DNA from: Marinobacter sp. BW6
Lineage (GTDB): Bacteria; Pseudomonadota; Gammaproteobacteria; Pseudomonadales; Oleiphilaceae
Length of the DNA stretch: 64,000 nt
Assembly: GCF_008107725.1 (NCBI RefSeq)
Contig: NZ_VIRN01000064.1
Coordinates: 434,001-498,000, forward strand
Direction of reading: 5' to 3'
Shown here: piece by piece, positions 8,458-17,652 of the stretch
How positions within the stretch are numbered: position 1 is the first letter of the stretch
Layout of the letters: each line of letters starts with the position of its first letter
Notes under the pieces: model-generated
What the model saw: the letters and a program-made list of their open reading frames with translations, nothing else
Database searches by the model: none
Told to the model about the DNA's origin: nothing
Made by a program: the position numbers and the translations under genes

Positions 8458-8694
8458 GTTGATCTCCGTATGGTTTTACTTTGGTCCTGTTTGTTGCGCG
8501 AGTATAGCTAGCCGCTGTTCGAGCGTCATTGGCTGATTTTGGCTAAGGGGCTCTAAAGAAGGCGAATAGGATGCCATCAGGCATTGATGGTCTATGTTTG
8601 GACGATCAACGCGAAGATAAGCGGCGGCCCGACAGGGACGTCCGGTGGAGGCCAACGGCCGGAACGAACTTAATCGACTTGTTAAAACCTGCCA

Positions 8695-9171
8695 TCAGGA
8701 ACCACCGGGCTTAGCCAGCCGCACCGCAACGTTGCTGTGTTGCGATCCAGCTTGGGTCTCATGCTGTGAGCCGAAAAGATTGACCCACTGACCCTGAACC
8801 AAAAGCAACTCCCCATTGCCAGCCCTGTTCCCATTACTCGTACTGTAATTGCCAGCATAGTTGAATTGAAATTGGTCGGGCGAGCCCGCAACTGGCTTGA
8901 ATTCGTAACCTATGGCCAACTCTCTTGAAGAAGCAAAGCCATTATCCTTGCTCGACACACTAACCTTTAAGAGACTGGACTCCCTGAGAAAACTTGGCAG
9001 CAGGTCGGAGGGTGCGCCATCGGTTTTGGTGGCCAAGCACTCACAGTACCGAACCTCCAATACCAGCGGTTTTTTAGCGAGATAGTCATCAGGAGCCGAG
9101 TTCTCGGCAAGGGCAATACTGGGGATCAAAGATAGAAAAAGCAGAGTAATTTGCGATGCGATCCGTTGCAT
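8695..9171 (-). CDS. Exported protein of unknown function
   Basis: The 158 residues begin with a clear signal peptide (ITLLFLSLIPSIALA, cleavage after ALA near residue 22). The mature part has two close cysteines (RYCECLATK) and a beta-rich C-terminal half with FNYAGNYSTSNGN, suggesting a small periplasmic beta-sandwich. I do not recognise a family. ATG 9171 is preceded by AGGAGG. Confidence 0.7.
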   Translation of the reverse strand: MQRIASQITLLFLSLIPSIALAENSAPDDYLAKKPLVLEVRYCECLATKTDGAPSDLLPSFLRESSLLKVSVSSKDNGFASSRELAIGYEFKPVAGSPDQFQFNYAGNYSTSNGNRAGNGELLLVQGQWVNLFGSQHETQAGSQHSNVAVRLAKPGGS

Positions 9172-9641
9172 ATGACCTCCTGTATTTTCGTTTTAACAGC
9201 TAATTATACGAACGTGTTCGCCTATCACGCATTTGGGAGATTCACAGCGTTGGCCCTATTGGAAACATTTTGTTCAATAGAGTCATGTGCTTAACTACCG
9301 GATTCCAGCCCTCAATGCCTGAGAAATACGCCCACTCGCCTCTGAGACAGTTTCGTGGGGGCGTATATCTTCTAGAGCTTCCGCGCCGTTTCCGCTCTAT
9401 ATCAGAGGGTTATCGGTCATTCCCCGGTCTCCCCCCGGAGCTTTGCGAACGCATTCGTATAACTCTATCGTTATCCATAACGGCAGGGTAGTCCAAACGC
9501 CTGCATCCCACACACAAGTGGTGCCTTTGTTGAACAGTTCATAGTGTTTTCGGGGGCCTCGGTGATAACGTTTTGTTCTGAATCAGGAGCCTTTCGCCCG
9601 TAAAGGCACCAGGGAAGCAATCGTTTGAAAAGGAAGTCCTC
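9172..9641. other. 470-base gene-free stretch
   Basis: I see no convincing gene; the plus-strand frame at 9270-9491 lacks a ribosome-binding site and reads as composition noise. The stretch contains two inverted repeats: ATACGCCCAC (9326-9335) against GTGGGGGCGTAT (9355-9366, two-base bulge), and CGTTAT/ATAACG with a two-base centre near 9470. Neither is a clear terminator. Confidence 0.4.
9203..9208 (-). promoter_or_regulatory. Candidate -10 box for the exported protein at 8695-9171
   Basis: On the minus strand the sequence is a perfect TATAAT about 30 bases before the start codon. I could not find a good -35 hexamer at the right distance. Confidence 0.35.
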
Positions 9642-10091
9642 TTGAAAGCATTCATAGTTTTGTTTTCTCTTTGCCTTATTCCCCTTGCTGCAAATGCCGG
9701 CGTCTACAAATGGGTCGATTCCAGCGGCCAGACCCACTTTGGAGACCGTCCACCGGCTAAAGCGGCATCAAGTGAAGTCGCGGTGAAGGCCGCTCCAGCC
9801 AGCGTGGATGCGGATGTTCGGCAACGCCACCAGAAAATGACCGAGTTCCTGGAGCAGCAGCAGGAGGAGCGTGAGGCGCGGCAAGTTGCGAATGCCAAGG
9901 CTGAGGAGAAAGCAGAGAAACGTGCTGAACAGTGCAAAAATCTTCGGGCGCGTCTTAAATTTCTCGCTAGCGTTTCGACCTTTTACAACCTCAACGATCA
10001 GGGTGAGAAGGTCTATGTGAATGAGGCCGAGAACGCTCAGATTCGCGAAGAGTTTCGCGCCAAGGTTCGGAAAACCTGCGGTAAAGGATAG
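9642..10091 (+). CDS. DUF4124-domain exported protein with coiled coil
   Basis: A signal peptide (FSLCLIPLAANA) is followed by the DUF4124 signature YKWVDSSGQTHFGDRPP, a short periplasmic module of unknown function. Residues 60-115 form a charged, alanine- and glutamate-rich helix (EQQQEEREARQVANAKAEEK) likely to be a coiled coil. The C terminus is basic. The start is TTG 9642 after AAGGA. A second DUF4124 protein lies at 62210-62689. Confidence 0.85.
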   Translation: MKAFIVLFSLCLIPLAANAGVYKWVDSSGQTHFGDRPPAKAASSEVAVKAAPASVDADVRQRHQKMTEFLEQQQEEREARQVANAKAEEKAEKRAEQCKNLRARLKFLASVSTFYNLNDQGEKVYVNEAENAQIREEFRAKVRKTCGKG

Positions 10092-10212
10092 TGCCTACCT
10101 TTACTCGATCATTGCCGGCGCTTGACGGGGATCAAGACTGACGAGGACAGCGAGCCATACACTGGGATGAGTCAAATACATCTGATCCCCCACAGTCACG
10201 GAGACTGCGCGA

Positions 10213-10470
10213 ATGTCCCTGGAAAAACACGATCTGATTCACGAACTGCCGGAATCCAAAGAAGCCATTCATCTGCTGAAGACCAACAGCCATCACTTCG
10301 CCAAGCTGTTTGATGAATATCATGAGGCGGACCATGCCGTTCATCGCATTGAAACGGGCGCTGAAAACACGTCCGATGAATACCTCGAAACCCTCAAGAA
10401 GAAGCGACTGAACCTGAAGGACCAGCTGTTCGCGATGATTCGTGAATACGAAGCCTCAACGGCCGGCTGA
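10213..10470 (+). CDS. YdcH family protein (DUF465)
   Basis: This is an 85-residue all-helical protein of the DUF465 family: HDLIHELPESKEAIHLLKT, then FDEYHEADHAVHRIE and LKKKRLNLKDQLFAMI. The length and the central HEADHAVHRIE motif match the family. No function is established for the family and none is suggested by the neighbours. ATG 10213 has only a weak GGAGA upstream. Confidence 0.9.
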   Translation: MSLEKHDLIHELPESKEAIHLLKTNSHHFAKLFDEYHEADHAVHRIETGAENTSDEYLETLKKKRLNLKDQLFAMIREYEASTAG

Positions 10471-10511
10471 GCATCACGCCCTCGTCACAAAAACGTCGTT
10501 CCGTCGTAACC

Positions 10512-10557
10512 CTCCTTGTGAACACTGATGATGCAGTATCATTCATTTCACAAGGAG
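10512..10557 (+). promoter_or_regulatory. Hairpin that would bury the ribosome-binding site of the glycerophosphodiesterase gene
   Basis: CTCCTTGTGAA (10512-10522) is the exact reverse complement of TTCACAAGGAG (10547-10557), which contains the AAGGAG ribosome-binding site of the ATG at 10564. A second stem, ATGAT (10528-10532) with ATCAT (10538-10542), fits inside the loop. In RNA this would be a two-stem hairpin blocking translation initiation. As DNA it could instead be an operator. Confidence 0.55.
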
Positions 10558-10563
10558 CTGGTT

Positions 10564-11892
10564 ATGAAGCTACGCACGATCCTGGGCCTGTTGCTCTGCA
10601 CAGTTGCCTTCTCAACGGCGCAAGCTGCGCCGGGTAAGTCTCATCATGAATCCTGGGTTCCACCCGGTCTGGATGAGTGGAAGGATGTTCCTTCTCAATC
10701 CTGGCATAACCGCGCTGGCGGAAAGCAGCCTATCCAACTCGGGCCGCGGCCGTTCTGGCTGGTTGAGAACATGGATGAGAGCCCGCTGAAGGAGCGCCTG
10801 CAGTCCTGCACTACCCGCCATCTCAAGCGTTCGAATTTCTCCATAGGCCACCGTGGCGCCCCTCTGCAGTTTCCCGAGCACACTCTGGAGTCCTACGTTG
10901 CCGCCGCGCAGATGGGCGCGGGCATTGTTGAATGCGATGTGGCCTTTACCAAGGACCGTAAGCTGGTGTGCCGGCACGCCCAGAACGACTTGCACACAAC
11001 CACCAACATTGTTGCGGTGCCCGAGCTGAACGCCAAGTGTACCCAGCCATTTGTCCCGGCCGATCCCGCTTCCGGTACTCCGGCCAAGGCGGAGTGTCGC
11101 ACCAGTGATATTACCTTGGCCGAGTTCAAGTCCCTGAAGGGCAAGATGGATGCCTACAACCCCATGGCAACCACCCCGGAGGAGTATTTGGCTGGTACAG
11201 CCGACTGGCGCACCGATCTTTATGCCAGCCGGGGTACGCTGATGACCCATAAGGAAAGCATCGAGCTGTTCAAGGCGCTGGGGGTAAAGTTCACCCCGGA
11301 GCTGAAATCGCCGGTGGTGGATATGCCGTTTGAGGGTGACTACAGCCAGCAGGATTATGCTCGCCAGATGATCCAGGATTACATTGATGCCGGAGTTGAG
11401 CCGGGGAATGTGTGGCCCCAGTCGTTCAATCTGGAGGATGTGCTGTTCTGGGTGAATGAGGTGCCCCGGTTTGGCCGGCAGGCAGTTTTCCTTGATCAGT
11501 CAGCGCCCACATCGAAAAACACGTCATTGGCTTACATGGAGAGTCTTAAGGCACAGGGCGTGAATATTCTGGCGCCGGCCCTCTGGAAAATGCTGACGCT
11601 CGACAGCTACGGTGAGATTGTTCCGTCGGAGTACGCGGAGAATGCCCGCACCGCCGGTCTGGACCTTATCGCGTGGACGGTTGAGCGCAGCGGTCCACTG
11701 GAGAATGGCGGTGGCTGGTATTACCAGACAGTGACCGATGCCATTAACAATGACGGCGATATATTTCACGTGATCGATGTTCTGGCCGGTGAAGTCGGTG
11801 TGATCGGTATCTTCTCGGACTGGCCGGCCACCACCACGTTTTACGCCAATTGCATGGGGCTGGCGGGAGGCCCTTCGAAGGCGAGCCGGTGA
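10564..11892 (+). CDS. Secreted glycerophosphodiester phosphodiesterase family protein
   Basis: It is expected to hydrolyse glycerophosphodiesters to glycerol-3-phosphate and an alcohol in the periplasm or outside the cell. ATG 10564 follows AAGGAG and opens a signal peptide ([17 protein letters not shown]). The catalytic region has the family's first motif, [19 protein letters not shown], and [17 protein letters not shown] about 35 residues on. Later come KFTPELKSP and a C-terminal [11 protein letters not shown]. At 442 residues it is longer than cytosolic UgpQ and resembles the periplasmic and secreted GDPD group. The leader can fold over the ribosome-binding site, which suggests regulation at translation. 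Confidence 0.88.
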   Translation: MKLRTILGLLLCTVAFSTAQAAPGKSHHESWVPPGLDEWKDVPSQSWHNRAGGKQPIQLGPRPFWLVENMDESPLKERLQSCTTRHLKRSNFSIGHRGAPLQFPEHTLESYVAAAQMGAGIVECDVAFTKDRKLVCRHAQNDLHTTTNIVAVPELNAKCTQPFVPADPASGTPAKAECRTSDITLAEFKSLKGKMDAYNPMATTPEEYLAGTADWRTDLYASRGTLMTHKESIELFKALGVKFTPELKSPVVDMPFEGDYSQQDYARQMIQDYIDAGVEPGNVWPQSFNLEDVLFWVNEVPRFGRQAVFLDQSAPTSKNTSLAYMESLKAQGVNILAPALWKMLTLDSYGEIVPSEYAENARTAGLDLIAWTVERSGPLENGGGWYYQTVTDAINNDGDIFHVIDVLAGEVGVIGIFSDWPATTTFYANCMGLAGGPSKASR

Positions 11893-11940
11893 GCTAAAGG
11901 CTGGTAACTCGTGCCTGAATTTCATGTGCTACTCTGAAAG

Positions 11941-11980
11941 AGCCTCCGCCAATATCAATCACGGGCGGGGGCTTGTTCTT
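11941..11980 (+). terminator. Terminator of the glycerophosphodiesterase gene
   Basis: AGCCTCCGCC pairs with GGCGGGGGCT (one G-U pair) and is followed by TTGTTCTT, about 50 bases past the stop. Confidence 0.7.
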
Positions 11981-12031
11981 ATACTGGAAGCGCCAAATTA
12001 GCAGTAAATATATTGTTTAAGGAGGCAGAAC

Positions 12032-12355
12032 ATGGAAGCTAAATCTACTCAGGACGACTATAACCAGGTCAAGCGTGATCTTCAGGAACTGCGCGAGGAT
12101 CTGGCAAAGCTGACCCGTACGGTATCGGAAAGCCAGAAAAGCAACATCAGCAGTCTGCGTGATGAAATCCGTAGGGAGAGTCGTGAGGCTCTCGATCAGG
12201 TCAGGCAAAGGGGCGATGAGGCCCTGCACCGTGCCAAGGATGCCGGCGATAAAGCGTTTCACGATGTTGAGAGCAAGATTGAGGAGCGGCCGTTCCTCAG
12301 TATCATCATCATGTTTTTGGCGGGCATTCTGGTGGGCAAGATGCTTGACCGCTGA
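12032..12355 (+). CDS. ElaB/YqjD-type ribosome-associated membrane-anchor protein
   Basis: The 107-residue protein has a long charged helix (residues 5-80, e.g. LRDEIRRESREALDQVRQRG) and one C-terminal membrane anchor (LSIIIMFLAGILVGKML). This is the plan of the DUF883/ElaB-YqjD family, tail-anchored inner-membrane proteins reported to bind ribosomes in stationary phase in E. coli. The next gene starts two bases after the stop and is a YqjE-like protein, matching the yqjD-yqjE arrangement. ATG 12032 follows AGGAGG. Confidence 0.8.
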   Translation: MEAKSTQDDYNQVKRDLQELREDLAKLTRTVSESQKSNISSLRDEIRRESREALDQVRQRGDEALHRAKDAGDKAFHDVESKIEERPFLSIIIMFLAGILVGKMLDR

Positions 12356-12357
12356 TC

Positions 12358-12870
12358 ATGCTTGATTCCGCTCAGATACAGGGTGCGGTGCGTAAGGCTG
12401 CCGCTGCGGTCATCGGCCTGGTGTTGGCGATGGTCTTGCTCACCGCCCTGCTACTCTCCGGGTTTTATCTGCTTATTCAGGCAGCGGTTCTCGCGCTATC
12501 CCCATGGCTCGGCGAGGCCGGTGCCATGGCGTTGGCAGGTTTCGTTTGTCTGCTTTTGCTCGCGCTGGTGTTCCAGCGCCTGACACGCCCGGTTGCCGCC
12601 AAGAAACGTCGAGAGGCAGAAGATGGCCAGGCAAGCTCAGGTATCGATGCCGTTCGCAATCTGATCAAAGAAAACCCCATGGAAGCGGCTTTGATGGCCT
12701 TCGCGGTGGGTATCGCAGAGCAGAAAGATCCCCGGCTCAAAGCATTGCTTTTGGAGGGGGGCATGGTGCTGATGAAACAGGCGGAATCCACAGAACCTGA
12801 TGCGCCCGGAGCCACTGACGTTGCTGATCCCGATGAGACAACCTCTTCAGGTCCCGGATCCACTCTCTAA
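12358..12870 (+). CDS. YqjE-like phage-holin superfamily membrane protein
   Basis: Two hydrophobic segments (AAAVIGLVLAMVLLTALLLSG and AMALAGFVCLLLLALVF) form a helical hairpin near the N terminus. They are followed by a cytoplasmic region containing NLIKENPMEAALMAFAVG and an acidic tail. This fits the YqjE/holin-X superfamily; despite the name, lysis is not implied. It is tightly coupled to the upstream ElaB/YqjD-type gene and probably works with it at the inner membrane. Confidence 0.75.
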   Translation: MLDSAQIQGAVRKAAAAVIGLVLAMVLLTALLLSGFYLLIQAAVLALSPWLGEAGAMALAGFVCLLLLALVFQRLTRPVAAKKRREAEDGQASSGIDAVRNLIKENPMEAALMAFAVGIAEQKDPRLKALLLEGGMVLMKQAESTEPDAPGATDVADPDETTSSGPGSTL

Positions 12871-13036
12871 TTCGAAGTCATTGTTTTTGAAAAGTTAATT
12901 TCGGATTACCAGATCTTAGTTCTGTTTTAACCCGGTTGGGCGATCATTTCTTGTAGGGTGAGTTCAGGTAATTGAGAGGCAGCTTTCGATTGCCATGGAA
13001 TGAAAGGACATTTGAACTCATTAGGAGGAACGCCCT

Positions 13037-13615
13037 ATGAATTCCGCTATCCGTTTTACCAGTGCTGCACTTTTTACCGCCTCTGTTTTCACAGTTCCTG
13101 CCGCCATGGCTCAGGACAGCGTGGCGCGAGACCAGTCAGGCCCCTACATTAGCGGCAGCTACGGTGGCTACAAGTCCCATGGTGGGGAGTTCGAAGATGA
13201 GAATGATCTGCTAGGTGTCGCCCTGGGTTATCAGTTCAATTCGTTTTTCGCCCTGGAGGCGGAGTACATTGATTTTGGCAACTTTGGCGAGGATGACGTT
13301 GAAGGCAAGCTGAAAGGCTTTGGCCTGGGCGCCGTAGGCCGCCTGCCACTCACTGACAGCTTCGGCGTGTACGGTAAAGCGGGTGCCTTTGCTTCCGCTT
13401 TCGATGTGGATGCGTTCAATGAGAGTGAAACCTATGATGAGGTGTCGCCCTTCGTGGGTGCCGGTGTGGATTTCCGGGTAACGCCCCAGTTGACGGCATT
13501 CGCGGAATACAATCGCTACAACGTCGACATTGATAAAGAGGATTTCAACGGCCAGGTAACGAACAGTGGGCCGGAGTTCGATACCGGTCGGGTCGGCCTG
13601 AAATACCAGTTTTGA
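13037..13615 (+). CDS. OmpA-like eight-stranded outer-membrane beta-barrel protein
   Basis: A signal peptide (ending AMA-QDS, about residue 25) precedes alternating hydrophobic strands: GPYISGSYGGYKS, GVALGYQFNSFFALEAEYIDF, and the C-terminal GRVGLKYQF, which ends in the phenylalanine needed for barrel assembly. Its 192 residues fit an eight-stranded barrel with no periplasmic domain. The ribosome-binding site AGGAGG is strong. The ligand or role is unknown; such barrels often give surface stability or adhesion. Confidence 0.85.
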   Translation: MNSAIRFTSAALFTASVFTVPAAMAQDSVARDQSGPYISGSYGGYKSHGGEFEDENDLLGVALGYQFNSFFALEAEYIDFGNFGEDDVEGKLKGFGLGAVGRLPLTDSFGVYGKAGAFASAFDVDAFNESETYDEVSPFVGAGVDFRVTPQLTAFAEYNRYNVDIDKEDFNGQVTNSGPEFDTGRVGLKYQF

Positions 13616-13622
13616 CAGGAGC

Positions 13623-13649
13623 AAGGCGCAGCGTAAGGCTGCGCCTTTT
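13623..13649 (+). terminator. Terminator between the barrel gene and cysK
   Basis: AAGGCGCAGC (13623-13632) pairs with GCTGCGCCTT, followed by TTTTC. The T-run is on the plus strand, so it mainly serves the barrel gene, five bases before the convergent cysK stop. Confidence 0.85.
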
Positions 13650-13654
13650 CGGGT

Positions 13655-14626
13655 TTACTGAACGTTTTCCTGTTCACCAAACCGGTCGGCGAACAGTGCC
13701 GAGGAAAGGTACCGTTCCGCCGTATCGGGAAGCACCACCACAATGTTCTTGCCCTGGTATTCCGGCTGCTTGCTGATCCGCACCGCAGCCACTACGGCCG
13801 CGCCACAGGAAATGCCGCAGAGAATGCCCTCTTCCTGCATCAGCCGGTGGGCCATGTCCATGGCGTCTTCGTTGGTGACGGTCTCCACCTGATCGACCAT
13901 TTCCATATCCAGGTTTTTAGGCACGAAGCCCGCACCGATGCCCTGAATCTTGTGGGGCGATGGCTTGGGATCTTCTCCGTTCATCACCTGGGTGATCACC
14001 GGGGAGTCGGCGGGTTCGACGGCAATAGTGGCGATCTGTTTGCCCTTGGTGCCTTTGATGTAGCGGGAAACGCCGGTTAACGTGCCGCCGGTCCCTACGC
14101 CTGCCACGAAGATATCGACTTCACCGTCGGTATCGTCCCAGATTTCAGGGCCGGTGGTGTCCTCGTGGATACGGGGATTGGCCGGGTTCTGGAACTGCTG
14201 GGGCAGGAAATAATTGTCGGGATCGGACGTGTAAATCTCTTCCGCTTTGGCAATGGCGCCAGGCATGCCTTTGGCTGGCTCCGTTAGCACCAGTTCCGCT
14301 CCCAGGGCTTTCAGCACCTTGCGGCGCTCCAGGCTCATCGAAGCAGGCATGGTCAGAATCAGTTTATAGCCCCGGGCGGCGGCCACGTAGGCCAGTGCAA
14401 TACCGGTATTGCCGCTGGTGGGCTCGACAATGGTCATGCCAGGCTTCAGGGTGCCGCGTTTTTCGCCATCCCAGATCATGGCTGAACCAATCCGGCATTT
14501 GACGGAATAGGCCGGGTTTCGGCCTTCAATCTTGGCCCAGATGGTGGCGCCGTCATTAACACGGTTCAGTTTTACCAGCGGGGTGTTGCCTATGGACAGG
14601 GAATTGTCCTCGTAAATACGTGCCAT
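13655..14626 (-). CDS. cysK: Cysteine synthase A (O-acetylserine sulfhydrylase)
   Basis: It forms cysteine from O-acetylserine and sulfide using pyridoxal phosphate. The PLP lysine is in [11 protein letters not shown] (about K43). The substrate loop TSGNTG is near residue 70 and the phosphate loop [10 protein letters not shown] near 175. The 323 residues match CysK. ATG 14626 follows AAGGAG. It is flanked by terminator-type sequence and reads as a single-gene unit. Confidence 0.96.
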   Translation of the reverse strand: MARIYEDNSLSIGNTPLVKLNRVNDGATIWAKIEGRNPAYSVKCRIGSAMIWDGEKRGTLKPGMTIVEPTSGNTGIALAYVAAARGYKLILTMPASMSLERRKVLKALGAELVLTEPAKGMPGAIAKAEEIYTSDPDNYFLPQQFQNPANPRIHEDTTGPEIWDDTDGEVDIFVAGVGTGGTLTGVSRYIKGTKGKQIATIAVEPADSPVITQVMNGEDPKPSPHKIQGIGAGFVPKNLDMEMVDQVETVTNEDAMDMAHRLMQEEGILCGISCGAAVVAAVRISKQPEYQGKNIVVVLPDTAERYLSSALFADRFGEQENVQ

Positions 14627-14669
14627 GGGGTTCTCCTTATTCCATTGTTTTTACCCAGTCTAGCACCAC

Positions 14670-17585
14670 TCAGGAACCCACCGAACGTGCTTCCAGCCGA
14701 TTACGGCCGTTCTGTTTTGCCTGATAGAGAGCCTGGTCTGCCTGCCTGAGAAATTCTGCGGGTGAGTCGTCGGGGCCTGGCGTGCCTGTGGCAAGGCCGA
14801 TGCTGATGGTTATATTGATTTTGTTCTCGCCGCATACCGAGCAGCTGTCTTCGACAGCCCGACGGAAGCTTTCCAGCCTGTTCTTGATTTCACTGCTGTC
14901 CTCGTAGCTGGCAAAAATCACAAACTCCTCGCCACCAAAACGGGAAAGCCTGTCAGTTTCGCGTCGGAAGTGCTCACGCATCAGGTCGGCGAGTGTTTTC
15001 AGGCAGACGTCTCCTGCTTCATGGCCATAGCTATCGTTGATCATCTTGAAATGGTCGGCGTCCACCATGGCGACGGCAAAGCCTGAATGGTGCCGTTGGC
15101 ACCACTGAAAACTCTTGCGAAACTCCTGGTCAAAGTAGCTCCGGTTGCCCAGTTTGGTCAGATCATCTGTCACGCTCAGCCGTGCGAGCGTTTCGTTGGC
15201 GTTGGTCAGGTCTCTGTTGAGGCGATTGAGCTTCCGGTTCCAATAGAACAGGAGGGCGGTAATCAGTATCGCCGCAATGGCCAACTCCCAGAACAGGGTG
15301 TAATCCATCGACTGCTTCAGCCGGATATTGCGCCATTGCCGTTCGAGATTTTTCCGCTCTTCTGCGGTAAGGCTGGATACCAGCTTCTGCATGATGCCCA
15401 GAACAATGGGCTCATCTTTGCGCGTTGCTACCGAAAGCGACCAGTCGGCGGGAATGCGGCCGATGACTTTTATATCGGCAAGGCCGAGCTCCTGCATGTA
15501 ATAGCTGGCTGTTGCCAGGGTTGTAATATAGCCGTCCAGCTCATCGTTTTGCAGTTGGCGAAGGCCTGTCCGCTCGTTGGCGACTTCGATCAGATTGAAC
15601 GAGGGATAGCGGCTTTGCAGAAGTTCTGCGAAGGCATAGTCCTCGACAACGCCGATTCTCTGCCCGCGCAAGTCGCCGACTCGCTCTATGAAGGGCGCTG
15701 AAATCCGGCCAAGCACAACCGTCGGCACTTCGAGATAGGGTTCGGTAAAGTTCAGGAATTCCAGCCGCTCTGGCGTTTTCATCGCCATGGTGAAAATGTC
15801 GCACCGGCCTTCTTTGATGCTGTGGATGGATTCCGTCCAGGTGTCTGTTTGGACTAGCTCGAACTGAACCGGAGACCTTTTCGAAAATAGACGGACCACT
15901 TCCGCTGATAAACCGACGTGTTTACCCTCGGTGTCCAACCCCTCAAGAGGAAACCATTGTGGATCGATACAGGTATTGATTTGATTGTTTCGGGCCTCAA
16001 GCCAGGCCAGCTCAACGGCGTTCAGGGTTACCTCACCGGTTTCCTGAATTTCCAGGTCAACGCTTGCTCCGAGCCAGCGGTTCTCGATGGTGTGCATCTC
16101 TTCAGGGGTGATTGCCGACAGGGCCTGATCGAGGATGGTGGCCAAAGGTGCCAGGCCGGGTCTGACACCGAACCGAAGGTCTTCCCCGGTCTGGCCTTCG
16201 ATAACCAGCTCGCCCGCGATTCTGACGCCCGGGATACCCATCTCCCGGATCCAGAAGTTGCCGTTGGGCAACGCAGCGAGCACAACATCCACTGCGTCTC
16301 TGGCCAGGGCCTGGAACATGGCGTCCTGGGTTGTGAATATCCGGGCATTGTCACCGAGCACGTCGCTGACTTGTTCCTCGTAATAAATGCCGGAACCCAG
16401 GGCAACGCGCAGGTTTTTCAAATCCTCCAGACTCTCGATTCTTAAGGCCGGGTCTCGCGTAAAAGCGACGTTGGGGATGGTGTGGTACGGCTGGGTAAAG
16501 CGGGTAAAACCCTGACGTTCGGGCCGGAAGGACATATTGGCCAGCACATCAATTTCACCGTCCCGGAACAGCGGGAGGAGTTCTATCCACTGGCCCTCGA
16601 CAGGGATTAGCTGTAATCCGGTCAGGTCCGATATCCGGCCAAGCACGTCAACGCTCAACCCGTGAATCCGGGTGGCGCTTTCAAAGCTGTAGGGGGCGTA
16701 ATCCCGCATCAAACCAACGCGAACAGGGCCGGTTTCAGCGATAAACTCACGTTGATCCGGAGTCAGGGAAAAGCTGGCATCACTGGAAAGGCTGTCACCG
16801 CCCAGTTCTCGCCAACGTTGAAGCAGTTCGCCGATTCGTTCGTCCGGGATACTCTCCAGACCAGAGGCGATTTTCTGGTACAGATCGTCGTTGGCTTTCA
16901 GAACGCCTATGCGAAGATCCTCGGTAGCAAGGTCTCCCAGGGGCGCGGTTCCGGCAATTTCAAGGAAACCGAAGCCAGCCTTGTTGGCATAGTATTGAAG
17001 CGTCAGCCTCGGGCCAATAATGACATCGACCCAGCCGAACGCCAGAGCGCGAATGAGGCTGTGGAGGGAATCATAGCTTGTCAGGGGCATCCCTTGCGCG
17101 ACCAGTGCTTCGCGGTAGTACACGTCGCGAACCACGCCCACGCGAAGGTCCCTGAGATCCGATAGGGTGCTGATTTTTCCCAGTGGCGTCTGGGTATTGT
17201 GCATCAGATAGGTCTGGCGGAGGTGATAGGGCTCCGTGAACAGTATGTTTTCCGCGCGTTCGGCACTGAACGAGATGCCATCGATGACATCCAGCTCACC
17301 TCGCAGGAACGCATCGTAGATTTCCGGCCAGCTGCCAGCCCGGAATCGGAAATCCAGATCGGTCTGTCGTGCCACCTCCCGGAGAATATCAACAGAAAAA
17401 CCGGAGGCGCCTGGGCCATCATCGAAAGAGTAGGGTTTGTTGTCGCCCACGATCCCGACGGTAACGGTATCATCCGGCTGTTCGGACACTGCCAGTGGGG
17501 ATGCCAGCAAAAGGCAGAGTGCCCAGAGAATTGTCGCGGCCACGCTCCGGCATCGGGTTTTTTTGTTAGTAGCGCGAGTGTCCAT
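14670..17585 (-). CDS. Diguanylate cyclase with three periplasmic solute-binding domains
   Basis: This 971-residue sensor makes c-di-GMP. After a signal/anchor (residues 12-35) come three consecutive type-3 extracellular solute-binding modules (about 38-265, 283-510 and 535-760), each starting with a recognisable repeat (VGIVGDNKPYSFDDG; VGLMRDYAPYSFESA; NTCIDPQWFPLEG). A single membrane helix follows (LAIAAILITALLFYW), then a GGDEF domain with an intact active site (RFGGEEF) and an inhibitory RxxD site (RETD). Both the catalytic motif and the feedback site are conserved, so it should be an active, product-inhibited cyclase responding to small ligands, probably amino acids. mgsA lies upstream on the same strand. 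Confidence 0.92.
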   Translation of the reverse strand: MDTRATNKKTRCRSVAATILWALCLLLASPLAVSEQPDDTVTVGIVGDNKPYSFDDGPGASGFSVDILREVARQTDLDFRFRAGSWPEIYDAFLRGELDVIDGISFSAERAENILFTEPYHLRQTYLMHNTQTPLGKISTLSDLRDLRVGVVRDVYYREALVAQGMPLTSYDSLHSLIRALAFGWVDVIIGPRLTLQYYANKAGFGFLEIAGTAPLGDLATEDLRIGVLKANDDLYQKIASGLESIPDERIGELLQRWRELGGDSLSSDASFSLTPDQREFIAETGPVRVGLMRDYAPYSFESATRIHGLSVDVLGRISDLTGLQLIPVEGQWIELLPLFRDGEIDVLANMSFRPERQGFTRFTQPYHTIPNVAFTRDPALRIESLEDLKNLRVALGSGIYYEEQVSDVLGDNARIFTTQDAMFQALARDAVDVVLAALPNGNFWIREMGIPGVRIAGELVIEGQTGEDLRFGVRPGLAPLATILDQALSAITPEEMHTIENRWLGASVDLEIQETGEVTLNAVELAWLEARNNQINTCIDPQWFPLEGLDTEGKHVGLSAEVVRLFSKRSPVQFELVQTDTWTESIHSIKEGRCDIFTMAMKTPERLEFLNFTEPYLEVPTVVLGRISAPFIERVGDLRGQRIGVVEDYAFAELLQSRYPSFNLIEVANERTGLRQLQNDELDGYITTLATASYYMQELGLADIKVIGRIPADWSLSVATRKDEPIVLGIMQKLVSSLTAEERKNLERQWRNIRLKQSMDYTLFWELAIAAILITALLFYWNRKLNRLNRDLTNANETLARLSVTDDLTKLGNRSYFDQEFRKSFQWCQRHHSGFAVAMVDADHFKMINDSYGHEAGDVCLKTLADLMREHFRRETDRLSRFGGEEFVIFASYEDSSEIKNRLESFRRAVEDSCSVCGENKINITISIGLATGTPGPDDSPAEFLRQADQALYQAKQNGRNRLEARSVGS

Positions 17586-17603
17586 CGGCAGGCCGGCGAT
17601 CCT

Positions 17604-17647
17604 TTACAGCTTCGTCTTTAGTGTAGCTGTAACCGACGTGATTTCAC
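17604..17647 (-). promoter_or_regulatory. Candidate promoter with an overlapping inverted repeat before the triple-SBP cyclase
   Basis: On the minus strand GTGAAA (17642-17647) and TACACT (17620-17625) are 16 bases apart. A perfect eight-base inverted repeat, TTACAGCT (17604-17611) and AGCTGTAA (17625-17632), overlaps the -10 side. It could be an operator, or a weak hairpin after mgsA. Confidence 0.3.
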
Positions 17648-17652
17648 ATTAA

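Noticed and set aside
9270..9491. 73-residue open frame in the gene-free stretch
   Set aside because: No ribosome-binding site and no recognisable sequence features.
9286..9536. Possible integron attC site near the integrase-like fragment (GCTTAAC and GTTGAAC boxes)
   Set aside because: The boxes are about 250 bases apart, too far for an attC, and the inner boxes and foldable arms are missing.
12358..12870. Holin-like protein as a prophage remnant
   Set aside because: It pairs with an ElaB/YqjD-type gene as in the chromosomal yqjD-yqjE arrangement, and no phage genes are nearby.
14670..17585. Large plus-strand open frames opposite the cyclase gene (for example 15087-15701)
   Set aside because: They lie entirely inside a well-supported gene with three recognisable domains and show no independent family features.
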